Notes: generated by a model not told the origin, from the sequence alone. Positions 8,934-17,876 are shown, counted from the first letter of the stretch. The stretch: 33,335 bases of DNA from an uncultured Lentisphaeria bacterium (GCA_949282965.1 CASDQW010000037.1:1-33335); one strand, 5' to 3'. Numbers and translations: made by a program.

Positions 8934-8982
8934 CAAAAAAAAGCCGGTGGGAAGGGGAAACTCTCCCACCGGCTGTTTTTTT
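8934..8982. terminator. Bidirectional intrinsic terminator
   Basis: An 11-base perfect stem, AGCCGGTGGGA (8942-8952) with TCCCACCGGCT (8964-8974), is flanked by a run of A on the left and of T on the right. On the minus strand it ends the gene at 9000; on the plus strand it would end any transcript from the preceding gap. Confidence 0.85.
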
Positions 8983-8999
8983 GAGGCAGAAAAAATGCG

Positions 9000-10181
9000 T
9001 CAGCGCTGTTTTTCCACCTTGTAGGTGAAGGTATTTTCCGTGGCGTAGTAGAGCAGCGACATGATCGCGTACCCGGTGGCGCGCGTGTTGCAGAAATCCC
9101 GGTCCACCCGGTATTCTCCGGTCATGCCGTGGAACGCGCCGTGGAAGCGGCTTTCCGGATTCAGATATTGCTGATTCAGCAGATACTGCGCCGTCCGATC
9201 CATGACCGCGTCGTATTCGCCGCCGACCGCGCCGAGGCGCTTGGCGGTGAGCATTTCAAGCAGAATCACGCCGGCCGCGTTCGGGATGGAATCCTGCCAG
9301 TCCGCCGGACCGAAGCCGCCGTCGGCCTTCTGCTGACGCGCCATGCAGTCCAGGAAACGCCGGGCGGCTTCCCGGTAGCGGTCTTCTCCGGTATACTGCC
9401 ACGCCGCGAGGTTGGCCAGTGCGCCGAAGTCGTCGTTGAACTTGTGCATGGCGATCCAGCCGGCGGGGGCCCAGGCCGGATCAGCGGTGAGGTCCAGGTC
9501 AGCCTTGGTCCCGTGTTCGCGGATGACGGTGATGTTGCCGTCGGCGCCGAGGAGGTTTTCGTTGTAGAAGTCCAGAATCCGCTTCATCGTGTCGACGTAT
9601 TCCTTCTGTCCGCCGGTAACCTGAGCCAGCCGGTAGAAGAAGAACGCGCTGCCGCTGTGGAAGGATCCGAACCAGTGCGGTTCCCAGTCGCCGTCGTCAA
9701 ACCGGACTGTCCAGTACGGATAGCCGGTTTCCATGCCGTAGCGGACGAACCAGTCAGCGTAATAACGTGCCGCCCTGCCTGCCGCCTCGTCTCCGGCGGC
9801 GATGGAATAGTCGAGCATGGCCCACGCGCCGGTCAGGGCGTCGCGGGGATGGGCCGCGGGGGTTTGCGGCGTGTTTTCGTGGAGCACGCCGAAAACCCGT
9901 TCCTGCCACGGCGTGAAGTTCTGGAGGGAACGCAGGTAGGAGACGCCGCGTCCCGCCGCTTCGAGGTACCGCTGGTCGCCGAATGCCCGGTGGGCGGAGA
10001 GCAGCAGGCTGACGACCACACCGGTGGTCCAGTTGGTGGTCCAGGTTTGAATGACGTTGTTGCGGCAGTCCGCGATGAACGGGAAGCGGCCGCAGTCGGC
10101 GCTTTCTGGTTTCTGCAGCTGTTCGCGCACGAAATATTCGAGGCCGAGTTTTGCCGCGGTCAGCGCTTTTTCCTTGAGCAT
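9000..10181 (-). CDS. Predicted alpha/alpha-barrel protein (six-hairpin glycosidase-like)
   Basis: The 393-residue protein has no signal peptide. It consists of repeated helix pairs rich in aromatic residues, with recurrent 'GD.rYleaA.rg..yL' and 'Geryreaarrfldcmarqq..dGGFGP' type segments, the pattern of (alpha/alpha)6 toroids found in glycoside hydrolases, epimerases and lyases. Candidate acidic active-site residues are present (for example in RFDDGDWEPHW and WQDSIPNAAG), but I cannot name the reaction. The ATG at 10181 has GGAG ten bases upstream. It lies 51 bases behind prmA on the same strand, with no terminator between them, and ends just before the bidirectional terminator at 8942-8974. 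Co-transcription with prmA is likely, a functional link is not evident. A cytosolic role on oligosaccharides is an inference from the fold. Confidence 0.7.
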   Translation of the reverse strand: MLKEKALTAAKLGLEYFVREQLQKPESADCGRFPFIADCRNNVIQTWTTNWTTGVVVSLLLSAHRAFGDQRYLEAAGRGVSYLRSLQNFTPWQERVFGVLHENTPQTPAAHPRDALTGAWAMLDYSIAAGDEAAGRAARYYADWFVRYGMETGYPYWTVRFDDGDWEPHWFGSFHSGSAFFFYRLAQVTGGQKEYVDTMKRILDFYNENLLGADGNITVIREHGTKADLDLTADPAWAPAGWIAMHKFNDDFGALANLAAWQYTGEDRYREAARRFLDCMARQQKADGGFGPADWQDSIPNAAGVILLEMLTAKRLGAVGGEYDAVMDRTAQYLLNQQYLNPESRFHGAFHGMTGEYRVDRDFCNTRATGYAIMSLLYYATENTFTYKVEKQR

Positions 10182-10232
10182 GGGATGTGTTCTCCTGTAT
10201 TGTCGGGTTGAAAAATGATGAGTCGTTTTTTT

Positions 10233-11123
10233 TTACGGATTCTTGCGGAAGAGGCCACTGGTCCACTCTTTTTCGGTGCACCGGTCCTGCTCGGTAAAAC
10301 CGAGCGGGAGAAAGGCCTCCGCCACGGTGTCGAATTCCGTACTGAGAATGCCGGCCAAAGCCAGAAAGCCTCCCGGCCGGACCCAGCCGGCGATATTGAG
10401 CCGGTAGGCTTTCAGCAAATGTCCGAGAATATTGGCGGCGACCAGATCGTAGCCTTCGCTGCGGCCGCGGTAGACGGCGGCGTCGGCCACAATCGGGGTC
10501 AGCTGTTCCGGCGTGATGCCGTTGCGGGCGAAATTTTCCGCGGCGATCCGCACCGCGTCGGGATCGTAGTCGAAGGCGTCGACCGGATCGTATCCGAGTT
10601 TGGCCCCCGCGATGGCGAGAATGCCGGAGCCACAGCCCGCGTCCAGCAGCGAATGCGCCGCTTTCTCCCGGGCCAGCCGGTCGATGACGCGCAAACAGAA
10701 GGCCGTGGTCGCGTGTTGACCGGTGCCGAAACTCATACCCGGGTCGATGTCCACGACGACCTCCCCGGGTGCGGGGTGGTAATCCAGCCAGCCGGGTTTG
10801 ATTACGAGGTGTTCGGAAATGGGGAGGACGGGAAAATATTTTTTCCAGACCTCGGCCCAGTCTTCTTTTTTCAATTCGAAATATTCGGGATCGGTCAGTT
10901 GTACGCCCCAGGTCCGCCATTCCGGGACGGCGGTTTTGAGACGTTCGAAATTGGCCCGGCCGGTATCCGGATCGGTGGCGTAGACGGTATGCCAGGTGGT
11001 CCGTTCCTCCCGGTTTTCCCAGGTGCTGAAATCGAGTTCCAGGGCATTGAGCAGTTCCGCCGCGGCTCCGGGAGAGTCGGATTCATCCCGCATTTTGCAG
11101 CAATAGAGCAGATCGTTGGTCAT
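10233..11123 (-). CDS. prmA: Ribosomal protein L11 methyltransferase
   Basis: PrmA trimethylates ribosomal protein L11 using S-adenosylmethionine. The family signature DPGMSFGTGQH is at residues 127-137, the SAM-binding loop LLDAGCGSGILA around 159-170, the acidic strand end DYDPDA near 185-190 and the catalytic-site ANILG at 230-234. The length of 296 residues is normal for the family, with an N-terminal substrate-recognition domain that is more divergent (residues 1-90). The start at 11123 is the first ATG. Transcription probably comes from the shared divergent region with guaA, and the alpha/alpha-barrel gene follows. The methyltransferase assignment is firm; L11 as substrate follows from the family. 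Confidence 0.92.
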   Translation of the reverse strand: MTNDLLYCCKMRDESDSPGAAAELLNALELDFSTWENREERTTWHTVYATDPDTGRANFERLKTAVPEWRTWGVQLTDPEYFELKKEDWAEVWKKYFPVLPISEHLVIKPGWLDYHPAPGEVVVDIDPGMSFGTGQHATTAFCLRVIDRLAREKAAHSLLDAGCGSGILAIAGAKLGYDPVDAFDYDPDAVRIAAENFARNGITPEQLTPIVADAAVYRGRSEGYDLVAANILGHLLKAYRLNIAGWVRPGGFLALAGILSTEFDTVAEAFLPLGFTEQDRCTEKEWTSGLFRKNP

Positions 11124-11162
11124 GGAGTATTCTTTCCTGATGAAGTATCTGACGTAAGATGT

Positions 11163-11191
11163 AATATAGCGCTCAAACCGGTTTTTTTAAA
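11163..11191 (-). promoter_or_regulatory. Candidate promoter for prmA
   Basis: On the minus strand TTTAAA (11191-11186) and TATATT (11168-11163) are 17 bases apart, with the -10 element inside GCTATATT. The same octamer forms the -10 of guaA in the opposite direction, making a symmetric divergent promoter region. Confidence 0.45.
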
Positions 11192-11200
11192 GCCGGGGGA

Positions 11201-11228
11201 TTTAAAAAAGCCGAAAACGTGCTATATT
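11201..11228 (+). promoter_or_regulatory. Candidate promoter for the guaA operon
   Basis: TTTAAA (11201-11206) precedes TATATT (11223-11228) by 16 bases. The sequence TGCTATATT gives an extended -10 (TG one base before the hexamer), which could compensate for the weak -35. It lies 44 bases before the guaA start. Confidence 0.45.
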
Positions 11229-11271
11229 TCATGTCAGTATCATCTTGTTTTCACAATCATTATGGTGAGCC

Positions 11272-12822
11272 ATGAACCCTTCTCCGGAGACTGTCGTCGT
11301 TCTTGATTTCGGTTCGCAATACAGCCAGCTGATCGCCCGGCGCATTCGCGAATGCAACGTTTACAGCAAGATTCTTCCCTGCCACACCCCTGCGGACAAG
11401 ATCCGCGCCGAGCAACCGCGCGGGATCATTCTTTCCGGCGGTCCCGCCAGTGTATACGACGCCGGAGCGCCGCAGTGCGATCCGGGTATTTTCGAATTGG
11501 GAGTGCCGGTGCTCGGCATTTGTTACGGCCTGCAGTTGATCGTGCACCGTCTGGGGGGCCGGGTCGCGCCGGGGACCGCGCGCGAATACGGCAAGGCCAT
11601 GTTGCGGATTCGGCGTCCGTCCGGGCTTTTTGCCGGGTTGCCGGAGGAGATTCAGGTATGGATGTCGCATGGGGACAAGGTGCTGGCGCCCCCGGCGGGA
11701 GAGCTGGAGGTGCTGGCCTCCACGGAGAATACGGAATATTGCGCCGTGGAACTGCCGTCCCGGAAGATTTTCGGGATTCAGTTTCACCCGGAAGTGGCTC
11801 ATACGCCGCAGGGGGGACGGATCATCCGGAATTTCTGTTACGACATCTGCGGCTGCCGCGGCGATTGGAATATGCAGTCGTTCATTGAGCGCTCCATTCG
11901 GGAAATCCGGGAAACGGTCGGCAAGGCGAATGTGATTCTGGGGCTTTCCGGCGGGGTGGATTCCTCGGTGGCCGCGGCGTTGATTCACCGGGCGATCGGG
12001 GATCAGCTGCACTGTATTTTCGTCAACAACGGGCTGCTGCGCAAAAACGAGGCGGAGCGGGTCCGGCGGCTGTTCGGCGACAACTTCAAGATGAAGCTGA
12101 CGTATGTGGACGCGACCGACCGGTTCATGTGCGAGCTGGCCGGGGTGGACGAGCCGGAGGCGAAGCGGAAGGTGATCGGGCGGGAGTTCGTGCAGGTGTT
12201 CGACCGGGCCGCGGCGGGGATTGAACATGCGGAATTTCTGGCGCAGGGAACGACCTATCCCGATGTGATCGAAAGCGTTCCGATCGACGGCAACCCGGCG
12301 GCGCTGATCAAGAGTCATCACAATGTCGGCGGGCTTCCGAAGGATATGAAATTCAAACTGCTCGAACCGCTTTCCCGGTTGTTCAAGGATGAAGTCCGCG
12401 AAGTCGGCCGTCAGCTCGGACTGCCGGAGGACGTGGTCATGCGGCAGCCGTTCCCGGGGCCGGGGCTGGCGGTGCGGCATCTGGGGGCGGTGTCGCTGCG
12501 GACGCTGGACATTCTGCGCGACGCCGACGAAATCGTTGTGGACGAAATCAAGGCGGCGGGTCTGTATTACAAGACCTGGCAGACGTTTGCCGTCTTTCTC
12601 CCGATCCGCACGGTCGGGGTGATGGGCGACAACCGCACCTACGATTACGTGATCGCGCTGCGTTCGGTGGAAAGTTCGGACGGCATGACCGCCGACTGGG
12701 TGGAGCTGCCGTACGCATTGCTCAAGAAAATTTCCAACCGCATCATCAACGAAGTCCGCGGGGTCAACCGGGTGGTGTACGACATCACGTCGAAGCCGCC
12801 GGGGACGATCGAGTGGGAATAA
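11272..12822 (+). CDS. guaA: GMP synthase (glutamine-hydrolysing)
   Basis: This enzyme converts XMP to GMP with ATP and glutamine, the last step of guanine nucleotide synthesis. The class I amidotransferase domain carries the nucleophile Cys84 in LGICYGLQ and His172/Glu174 in GIQFHPEV. The ATP pyrophosphatase P-loop LSGGVDSS is at about 225-232. The C-terminal dimerisation domain has [10 protein letters not shown] and ends with the conserved KPPGTIEWE. The length of 516 residues is normal. It is the first gene of a plus-strand run with rsmD, the kinase-like gene and comM. The start is the ATG that gives the usual short N-terminus before [10 protein letters not shown]. Confidence 0.98.
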   Translation: MNPSPETVVVLDFGSQYSQLIARRIRECNVYSKILPCHTPADKIRAEQPRGIILSGGPASVYDAGAPQCDPGIFELGVPVLGICYGLQLIVHRLGGRVAPGTAREYGKAMLRIRRPSGLFAGLPEEIQVWMSHGDKVLAPPAGELEVLASTENTEYCAVELPSRKIFGIQFHPEVAHTPQGGRIIRNFCYDICGCRGDWNMQSFIERSIREIRETVGKANVILGLSGGVDSSVAAALIHRAIGDQLHCIFVNNGLLRKNEAERVRRLFGDNFKMKLTYVDATDRFMCELAGVDEPEAKRKVIGREFVQVFDRAAAGIEHAEFLAQGTTYPDVIESVPIDGNPAALIKSHHNVGGLPKDMKFKLLEPLSRLFKDEVREVGRQLGLPEDVVMRQPFPGPGLAVRHLGAVSLRTLDILRDADEIVVDEIKAAGLYYKTWQTFAVFLPIRTVGVMGDNRTYDYVIALRSVESSDGMTADWVELPYALLKKISNRIINEVRGVNRVVYDITSKPPGTIEWE

Positions 12823-12849
12823 GAGTCCGACCGGGACGGAAAGGGTGCG

Positions 12850-13431
12850 ATGCAGATTATTTCCGGACAGGCGCGGGGCGTGATTCTGGCGGTGCCGCCG
12901 ACCATGGCGGTGCGACCGACGGCGGGACGTTCGCGCAAGGCATTGTTCGACAGTCTCGGTCGGTTTGACGGCGCAACGGTGGTGGATCTGTTCTCCGGCT
13001 CCGGTGCGCTGGGGCTGGAAGCCGCAAGCCGGGGAGCGGCGCGGGTGTTTCTGGTGGAGCGCGACCGACGCCACTGCCGGGTAATCGAACGCAATATCAA
13101 TGCGGTCCGGAAGACCGGTGTTGCCGCTGACATTCGTCTTGCGGAAGCGGCGGCGCCCGCGATCCGGTTCTGGGACGGAGCGGTGCCGGACGTGATTTTC
13201 GCCGATCCGCCTTATGAGGACTCGGCGGAGCAATGGCAGCGGCTGCTGCACGACCCTGCTTTTCTTCGTGCAGCCGCGGGGACGCTGCTGGTCTGGGAAA
13301 TTCCCGATACCCCGGGGGCGTCCGGTCCGTTTCTGGCGGATCATCCGCTGGAGGATTGCCGGCTGCGGCAATTCGGCGGGACCGGGTTTCTGATCGGATA
13401 TCTGCCGGAGGTTGCCGATGTACAGAGTTAA
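12850..13431 (+). CDS. rsmD: 16S rRNA (guanine-966-N2)-methyltransferase RsmD
   Basis: RsmD methylates G966 in the 30S subunit with SAM. The N-terminal RGxxL-type start is recognisable (SGQARGVILAVPP, then RPTAGRSRKALFDSL), followed by the SAM loop DLFSGSGALGLEAASRGA (46-63) and the N-methyltransferase motif DPPY (119-122). At 193 residues it has the family length. It starts 27 bases after guaA, with a purine-rich GGAAAGG upstream, and its last bases overlap the start of the kinase-like gene by 14 bases, which points to one transcript. The family is secure; the exact target base follows from the family. Confidence 0.9.
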   Translation: MQIISGQARGVILAVPPTMAVRPTAGRSRKALFDSLGRFDGATVVDLFSGSGALGLEAASRGAARVFLVERDRRHCRVIERNINAVRKTGVAADIRLAEAAAPAIRFWDGAVPDVIFADPPYEDSAEQWQRLLHDPAFLRAAAGTLLVWEIPDTPGASGPFLADHPLEDCRLRQFGGTGFLIGYLPEVADVQS

Positions 13432-14548
13432 ATCCGGCAGCTGGATCTGGTTCTGGCAGGAGCTGCAGGACTGGAACCGGCTCGGGCCGCATCCGGAAGA
13501 GATGACGCCGGAGACGGTGTTGGTCAAGGTCAATCCGGTGCGCGGGGTGTTCCGGCGGGACGGGTATTTCTGCAAACTGGAAATGCCTGAATGCCGGAAC
13601 CCGGTGGCTTTCTGGCGGGCGGTGCTGTTCCCGCGCGCACGGCGGGAATTTTACAGTGCGCTGGCGCTGGACGTTGCGGGGATTCCGGTGACACCGCCGG
13701 TGGGGTACGGGCAGGCGCTGACCTGTTCCATGCTGATCACCCGGGAAGTGCCCGGCGCGGTTACGGCCAATGGCTGGTTTCAGAAACAATTTGTCCGCGC
13801 AGGGGAGGACCCGGCGAAGTTTCTGCGGCGCTGGGCGGAGTTTCTGCACCAATTGCTGGCGTCCGGGTTTTACCATCCCGACTTTCACGGGGGAAATCTG
13901 CTGTATCAGCCGGAGAGCGGAGCATTTACCCTGGTGGATGTCTACGGGGTGCGGCGCCGGCGATTCTTCCGTGGTTTGGGACGTCGCCGCATGATTATGG
14001 CGCTGCGGGAATTCCGGGAAATTCTCAACCGGGAGCAGCTGCTGGATTTGCTGCAGGTTTGCGGCATTGCGGGCGGCCGGGCGGAGGCGGAACGATGGCA
14101 TGACGATTTGTTGCGGTACGCGGCGGCACGGACGCGGCGGGAACTGCCGCGACGATTGAAACAGTTTTTTGACGGCTATGCCAAATACGGCAGAACGGTG
14201 GAATGGGCGGGACGATCGCTGTGGTTGACGCTGGATGCCGCCGGGCAGCCGCTGGCCGAGGCGGAGGCGCTTGACGACGGAACATACGAAGTGATTTCCG
14301 GCTCGGAAGAAACGTTGCAGGCACGGCGGAAACGGGACTTTGAACTGGCTTTGCACCTGATCCCCCATCCGCGCATCGTCGCCTGGGAGGCGGCGGCCGG
14401 TCGGATTTATCGCGAACGTGCCGGAGCGGCGATTGCCGAAGAGCAGGGGGGATATCTCCGGGAGCGGCTGCGGATCGCGGGGTTCGAGCCGGATCATTTC
14501 AAACTGGTGAGCGACCGTTTCGGACGCCCGGCGGTGGAGGAGATTTGA
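13418..14548 (+). CDS. Lipopolysaccharide kinase (WaaP/Kdo kinase)-like protein
   Basis: The ATG at 13418 is chosen because GGAGG lies six bases upstream; a TTG two codons earlier has none. The 376-residue protein carries a small-molecule kinase core: a possible nucleotide-binding Lys53 (FCKLE), the catalytic loop HPDFHGGN (153-160) and a DxG-like metal site DVYG (174-177). This arrangement resembles the WaaP/KdkA/RIO-type kinases that phosphorylate heptose or Kdo of lipid A core. A C-terminal half of helices follows and is not assigned. If it acts on lipopolysaccharide it would work at the inner face of the inner membrane. It overlaps rsmD and ends one base before the comM-like gene. Substrate is inferred; other kinase-like families share this loop. 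Confidence 0.75.
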   Translation: MYRVKSGSWIWFWQELQDWNRLGPHPEEMTPETVLVKVNPVRGVFRRDGYFCKLEMPECRNPVAFWRAVLFPRARREFYSALALDVAGIPVTPPVGYGQALTCSMLITREVPGAVTANGWFQKQFVRAGEDPAKFLRRWAEFLHQLLASGFYHPDFHGGNLLYQPESGAFTLVDVYGVRRRRFFRGLGRRRMIMALREFREILNREQLLDLLQVCGIAGGRAEAERWHDDLLRYAAARTRRELPRRLKQFFDGYAKYGRTVEWAGRSLWLTLDAAGQPLAEAEALDDGTYEVISGSEETLQARRKRDFELALHLIPHPRIVAWEAAAGRIYRERAGAAIAEEQGGYLRERLRIAGFEPDHFKLVSDRFGRPAVEEI

Positions 14549-16090
14549 ATGCTGGCCAAAACGTATTCCGCTACCGTGATCGGGATCGACGCCTATGTAG
14601 TCGAGCTGGAGGTGAACGTCACCGGAAAATCCGGCGGCGGCGGTGCGGCGGACAGCATGGTTTCCATCGTCGGGCTGCCGGACGCCGCGGTCAAGGAGAG
14701 CCGGGACCGGGTGCGTTCCGCGCTGGCCAGTTCCGGACTGGTGCATCCGCGCGGATTCACTGTGGTCAACCTGGCGCCGGCGGATCTGCGCAAGGAAGGT
14801 GCGGCGTTCGATCTTGGCATCGCGCTGGGAATGCTGGCGGCGGGAGGTGCGCTGGATCGCGCCCGGCTTGCCCGGACCGCCGTGCTGGGAGAGCTCAGTC
14901 TGGATGGTTCCATCCGGCCGGTCCGTGGCGCGCTGCCGATTGCCGCGCGTTTGGCGGCGCATCCGGAGATTGAGGCGATTCTGGTGCCCGAAGCCAATGC
15001 GCTGGAGGCGGCGCTGGCGGCGGTGCGTCCGATGGTGTTTTCGATGCGGCATTTACGGGATGCGGTAGCGTTCTTTTCGGATCCGTCCCCGTCGCCCTGC
15101 CGGGCGGACCTGCCGGGGTATCTGGCCGCGGAAGAGGGGCACATGCCGGATTTTGCGGAGGTCAAGGGGCAGCTGCTGGCCAAGCGTGCGTTGGAAATTG
15201 CCGCCGCCGGGGGGCACAATTCGTTGATGATCGGTCCGCCCGGAACCGGGAAATCCATGCTGGCCATGCGGTTGCCGGGGATTCTGCCGCCCATGACGCT
15301 GGCGGAGACATTGGAGACCAGCCGGATTCACAGTGTACTGGGGATGCTGGCCGACGGGAAGCCGCTGCTGCGCAACCGGCCGTTCCGCAGTCCGCATCAT
15401 ACGATTTCCGATATCGGGCTGATCGGCGGGGGGCGCGATCCCCGGCCGGGCGAAATCAGTCTGGCGCATAACGGGGTGCTGTTCATGGACGAATTGCCCG
15501 AGTTCAAGCGCAATGTGCTGGAAGTGCTCCGCCAGCCGCTGGAAAACGGCTGGATCACCGTCTCCCGCGCCGCCGGGAACTGCACGTTTCCGGCCCGGTT
15601 CATGCTGTGCGCGGCGATGAATCCGTGCCCCTGCGGGCGCGGGGAAGTGGATCTCGGGTGCACCTGCAAACTGCTGGAGAAACAGCGTTATCGCAAGCGC
15701 ATTTCCGGTCCGTTGCTGGATCGTATCGATCTGCACGTTGAATTGCGTCAGCTTTCGCAGGATGAATTGCTTGCGGCGCCTGACGGCGAGCCCAGCCGCA
15801 TCATCCGGGAACGGGTCGTCGCCGCCCGTGAACGGCAGGCCGCACGTTACGCTGAAAGTGATATTTTCTGCAACGCCCGCATGGGCAGCCGGGAACTTCA
15901 GCGTTATTGCCGTCCGGACGCGGCCGGCAGTCTGCTGCTGCGCCAGGCCATCAGCCGTTTCCGCCTCAGCCCCAGAGCTTACGATCGGATTTTGAAGGTC
16001 GCCCGCACCATCGCCGACCTGGCCGGGAGCGATTCCATCCGCGAAGAGCATTTGCTCGAGGCCATCAACTATCGTCGTCTCGCCGACTGA
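14549..16090 (+). CDS. comM: ComM/YifB-family Mg-chelatase-like ATPase
   Basis: The 513-residue protein has the full family layout: an N-terminal Lon-protease-like (ChlI) domain (VGLPDAAVKESRDRVRSAL near 41-60), a AAA+ domain with Walker A GPPGTGKS (229-236) and Walker B region GVLFMDELPEF, a NPCPCG turn with nearby cysteines (CGRGEVDLGCTC) and a C-terminal helical domain ending in the usual EAINYR. ComM is a hexameric helicase that promotes branch migration during natural transformation in some Gram-negatives; in others the role is open. The ATG follows directly on the kinase stop, and GGAGGAG is close upstream, so translation is coupled. It converges with the next minus-strand gene, seven bases away, with no terminator visible. 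Confidence 0.93.
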   Translation: MLAKTYSATVIGIDAYVVELEVNVTGKSGGGGAADSMVSIVGLPDAAVKESRDRVRSALASSGLVHPRGFTVVNLAPADLRKEGAAFDLGIALGMLAAGGALDRARLARTAVLGELSLDGSIRPVRGALPIAARLAAHPEIEAILVPEANALEAALAAVRPMVFSMRHLRDAVAFFSDPSPSPCRADLPGYLAAEEGHMPDFAEVKGQLLAKRALEIAAAGGHNSLMIGPPGTGKSMLAMRLPGILPPMTLAETLETSRIHSVLGMLADGKPLLRNRPFRSPHHTISDIGLIGGGRDPRPGEISLAHNGVLFMDELPEFKRNVLEVLRQPLENGWITVSRAAGNCTFPARFMLCAAMNPCPCGRGEVDLGCTCKLLEKQRYRKRISGPLLDRIDLHVELRQLSQDELLAAPDGEPSRIIRERVVAARERQAARYAESDIFCNARMGSRELQRYCRPDAAGSLLLRQAISRFRLSPRAYDRILKVARTIADLAGSDSIREEHLLEAINYRRLAD

Positions 16091-16097
16091 GCCGCAG

Positions 16098-17876
16098 TCA
16101 GAGCTTCAAAATCCGGGGCAGACGGATGAGAAACGCCGCAGGCAGAAGCGCCGCAGGGGGGAAGAACGGCAGCAGTACGGCTGCGACGATTCCGCCCGCA
16201 AGAACGGGAATTTCCCTTGGCATTTCGCCTGCCGGCGCAGATCCGGCATCGCCGTCGAAAAAGCGGGCCGCAATGTAAAGCAGCAAGGCCGGCACCCACG
16301 CGGCTCCGGGCAAATCCAGATAAAATACCCCCCATATGACGGGAATGACGGCGGCGGCAAGCAGGGGGGAGGTATGATGTTTGCCGACCGGGAGCACCGT
16401 GGGCAAGGCAATCACGGCGAGGGCGGGCAGCACGTCGTCGGCGAGACTGTCGGTCAACCGAAAGGCGGCCAGTCCTTGCGTAACGCCGGCAACCAGCCAG
16501 ATCCAGCTCATGCCGTTTTCGGCGAGGACGAAAATGCCGGGCAGGTGGCGATAGCGGCCACAGCCGATCCGGATCAGGGCATAGCCGATGGCGAGCGGCA
16601 GCAGGGTCCACTGCCAGGGCCAGACGGAAATTTTGCGCTGGAGCCGGACAGAGAATGGCTCTTCTGGGGTGTTTTCGGGCGGTTCCGGGGCCAGGCAATG
16701 TTCATACAGAACCGGCAGAATCCCCGTCGGCAAAAGTTCGTATTCCGGCGGGCTCAATTCTCCAAGCCGCCGATCCAGCATGGCAAGATCCGAACACAGA
16801 AGATCCGGCGTATCCGAAGCGGCAAGATAATGCCCGGCCGTTCCGGGCAGCGGCAGACGGTAACAGCAGGGCGGCTCCGGGCCGTCGGCCGGCACGATCA
16901 GAACGCCGCCGGATGCAAGTTGCATGGAGCGTAGGCGCTGCAGCAAACGCAGCTTCGCTGCCGGCGCGGCATCGGGATATTCGGCAATGAAAATCAGGTC
17001 GTAACGATCCTGGCCGGCAGCGGACACCGGTTCCTGCGGCAGGACGGTCAGCGGTAGAAAGCCGTTCCGGGTCCAGACGCCGGGCAGCTGCAGATCAATC
17101 CGGGTGCGGACGGATTCAATGAACGGGAATTGTTCCAGCAGCAGCGGCATGGCGGAAGGGACCGCACCGAGAAACAGCACCTTCAGGTTCGTGCGGTTCG
17201 GCTGGAGCGCTGCCGGCAGCGCCGCCGGCAGCTGGCGATAGAATGCTTCAGGGAAGGTGTGAATCTGGGTCGCGCTGCGGATCTGGTAGTGATGGGCGCG
17301 GCGGGGGACGAGCTCCACCTCATAACAATTAATATCACCACGGAGCACGTTGCCGGTAGAGGTCGTGGTGCCGAACAGTATGAGGATCAGTCCCCCCCCC
17401 AGCATGACCGTCAGCAGGCCCGAAATGAGTCGGAAATTCCGGATGCTGTTCCGGAACAGGACCAGCACCGCGGGCAGGGCCATGCCGGTAAATACCAGGT
17501 TGACGACCGGATCGGCAAGAAAATGATTCCCCCCCAGATACGCGGACAGCACACAACCGCCGAAGGCTGCGGCGAATACCCGTTTGCCGTTTTCCGGGGC
17601 GACGGATTCCGGCAGTGCGCTCAGTGCTCCCGCCGTCAGCGCCGCGGCGATCAGCCGGGCTTCCGGGAAAACAAAGAGCATGAGCGGCAGGCAGGCGATC
17701 CCCCCCTGTGGATTTTCCCTGCCGGGCCGGAGCCGGACCAGCAGCGCCCCGGCCAGCATCGCCACGGCGGCAAGCAACAGAGCCGGCAACGCTTCCCAAA
17801 CGGTCGCGCCCCGAGCCGCACTCCAGCCGGCGGCCCATCCCGGCAGCAGAAAAAAAAGACACAATCTGAACAACAA
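16098..17876 (-). CDS. Polytopic membrane protein with spermidine-synthase-like domain
   Basis: The 592-residue protein has an N-terminal set of hydrophobic helices (residues 1-170), a soluble middle part (about 185-400) and a C-terminal set of helices (about 430-592). The middle begins with CYEVELVPRRAHHYQIRS and continues with LKVLFLGAVPSAMPLLLEQFP and DRYDLIFIAEYPDA, the order of the fold of membrane-fused spermidine synthase-like proteins, but the usual glycine-rich GGG and catalytic Asp residues are not apparent, so catalysis is doubtful. The start is TTG at 17876 with GGGAG five bases upstream. An ATG four bases earlier lies in another frame and would join this frame only through a one-base change in the T8 tract at 17851-17858 (written as A8 on the plus strand). 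Function unknown. Confidence 0.7.
   Translation of the reverse strand: MLFRLCLFFLLPGWAAGWSAARGATVWEALPALLLAAVAMLAGALLVRLRPGRENPQGGIACLPLMLFVFPEARLIAAALTAGALSALPESVAPENGKRVFAAAFGGCVLSAYLGGNHFLADPVVNLVFTGMALPAVLVLFRNSIRNFRLISGLLTVMLGGGLILILFGTTTSTGNVLRGDINCYEVELVPRRAHHYQIRSATQIHTFPEAFYRQLPAALPAALQPNRTNLKVLFLGAVPSAMPLLLEQFPFIESVRTRIDLQLPGVWTRNGFLPLTVLPQEPVSAAGQDRYDLIFIAEYPDAAPAAKLRLLQRLRSMQLASGGVLIVPADGPEPPCCYRLPLPGTAGHYLAASDTPDLLCSDLAMLDRRLGELSPPEYELLPTGILPVLYEHCLAPEPPENTPEEPFSVRLQRKISVWPWQWTLLPLAIGYALIRIGCGRYRHLPGIFVLAENGMSWIWLVAGVTQGLAAFRLTDSLADDVLPALAVIALPTVLPVGKHHTSPLLAAAVIPVIWGVFYLDLPGAAWVPALLLYIAARFFDGDAGSAPAGEMPREIPVLAGGIVAAVLLPFFPPAALLPAAFLIRLPRILKL

Noticed and set aside
8879..8982. 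Hairpin group as part of a known RNA (RNase P, tmRNA, SRP RNA)
   Set aside because: None of the conserved sequence blocks of these RNAs is present.
8467..9024. Plus-strand open frame of 185 codons in the gap before the alpha/alpha-barrel gene
   Set aside because: It reads through the terminator hairpin and into the end of a convergent gene, has no ribosome site and no domain-like sequence.
13412..13417. TTG as start of the kinase-like gene
   Set aside because: The ATG at 13418 has GGAGG at six bases; the TTG would put the ribosome site directly next to it.
11260..13575. Minus-strand open frame of 771 codons opposite guaA and rsmD
   Set aside because: It is antisense to two certain genes, its translation is rich in Arg, Pro and His without domains, and it has no ribosome site; long antisense frames are expected in GC-rich codon usage.
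13097..15052. Minus-strand open frame of 651 codons opposite the kinase-like gene and comM
   Set aside because: Same reasons: composition of an antisense frame, and the plus strand carries recognisable motifs throughout.
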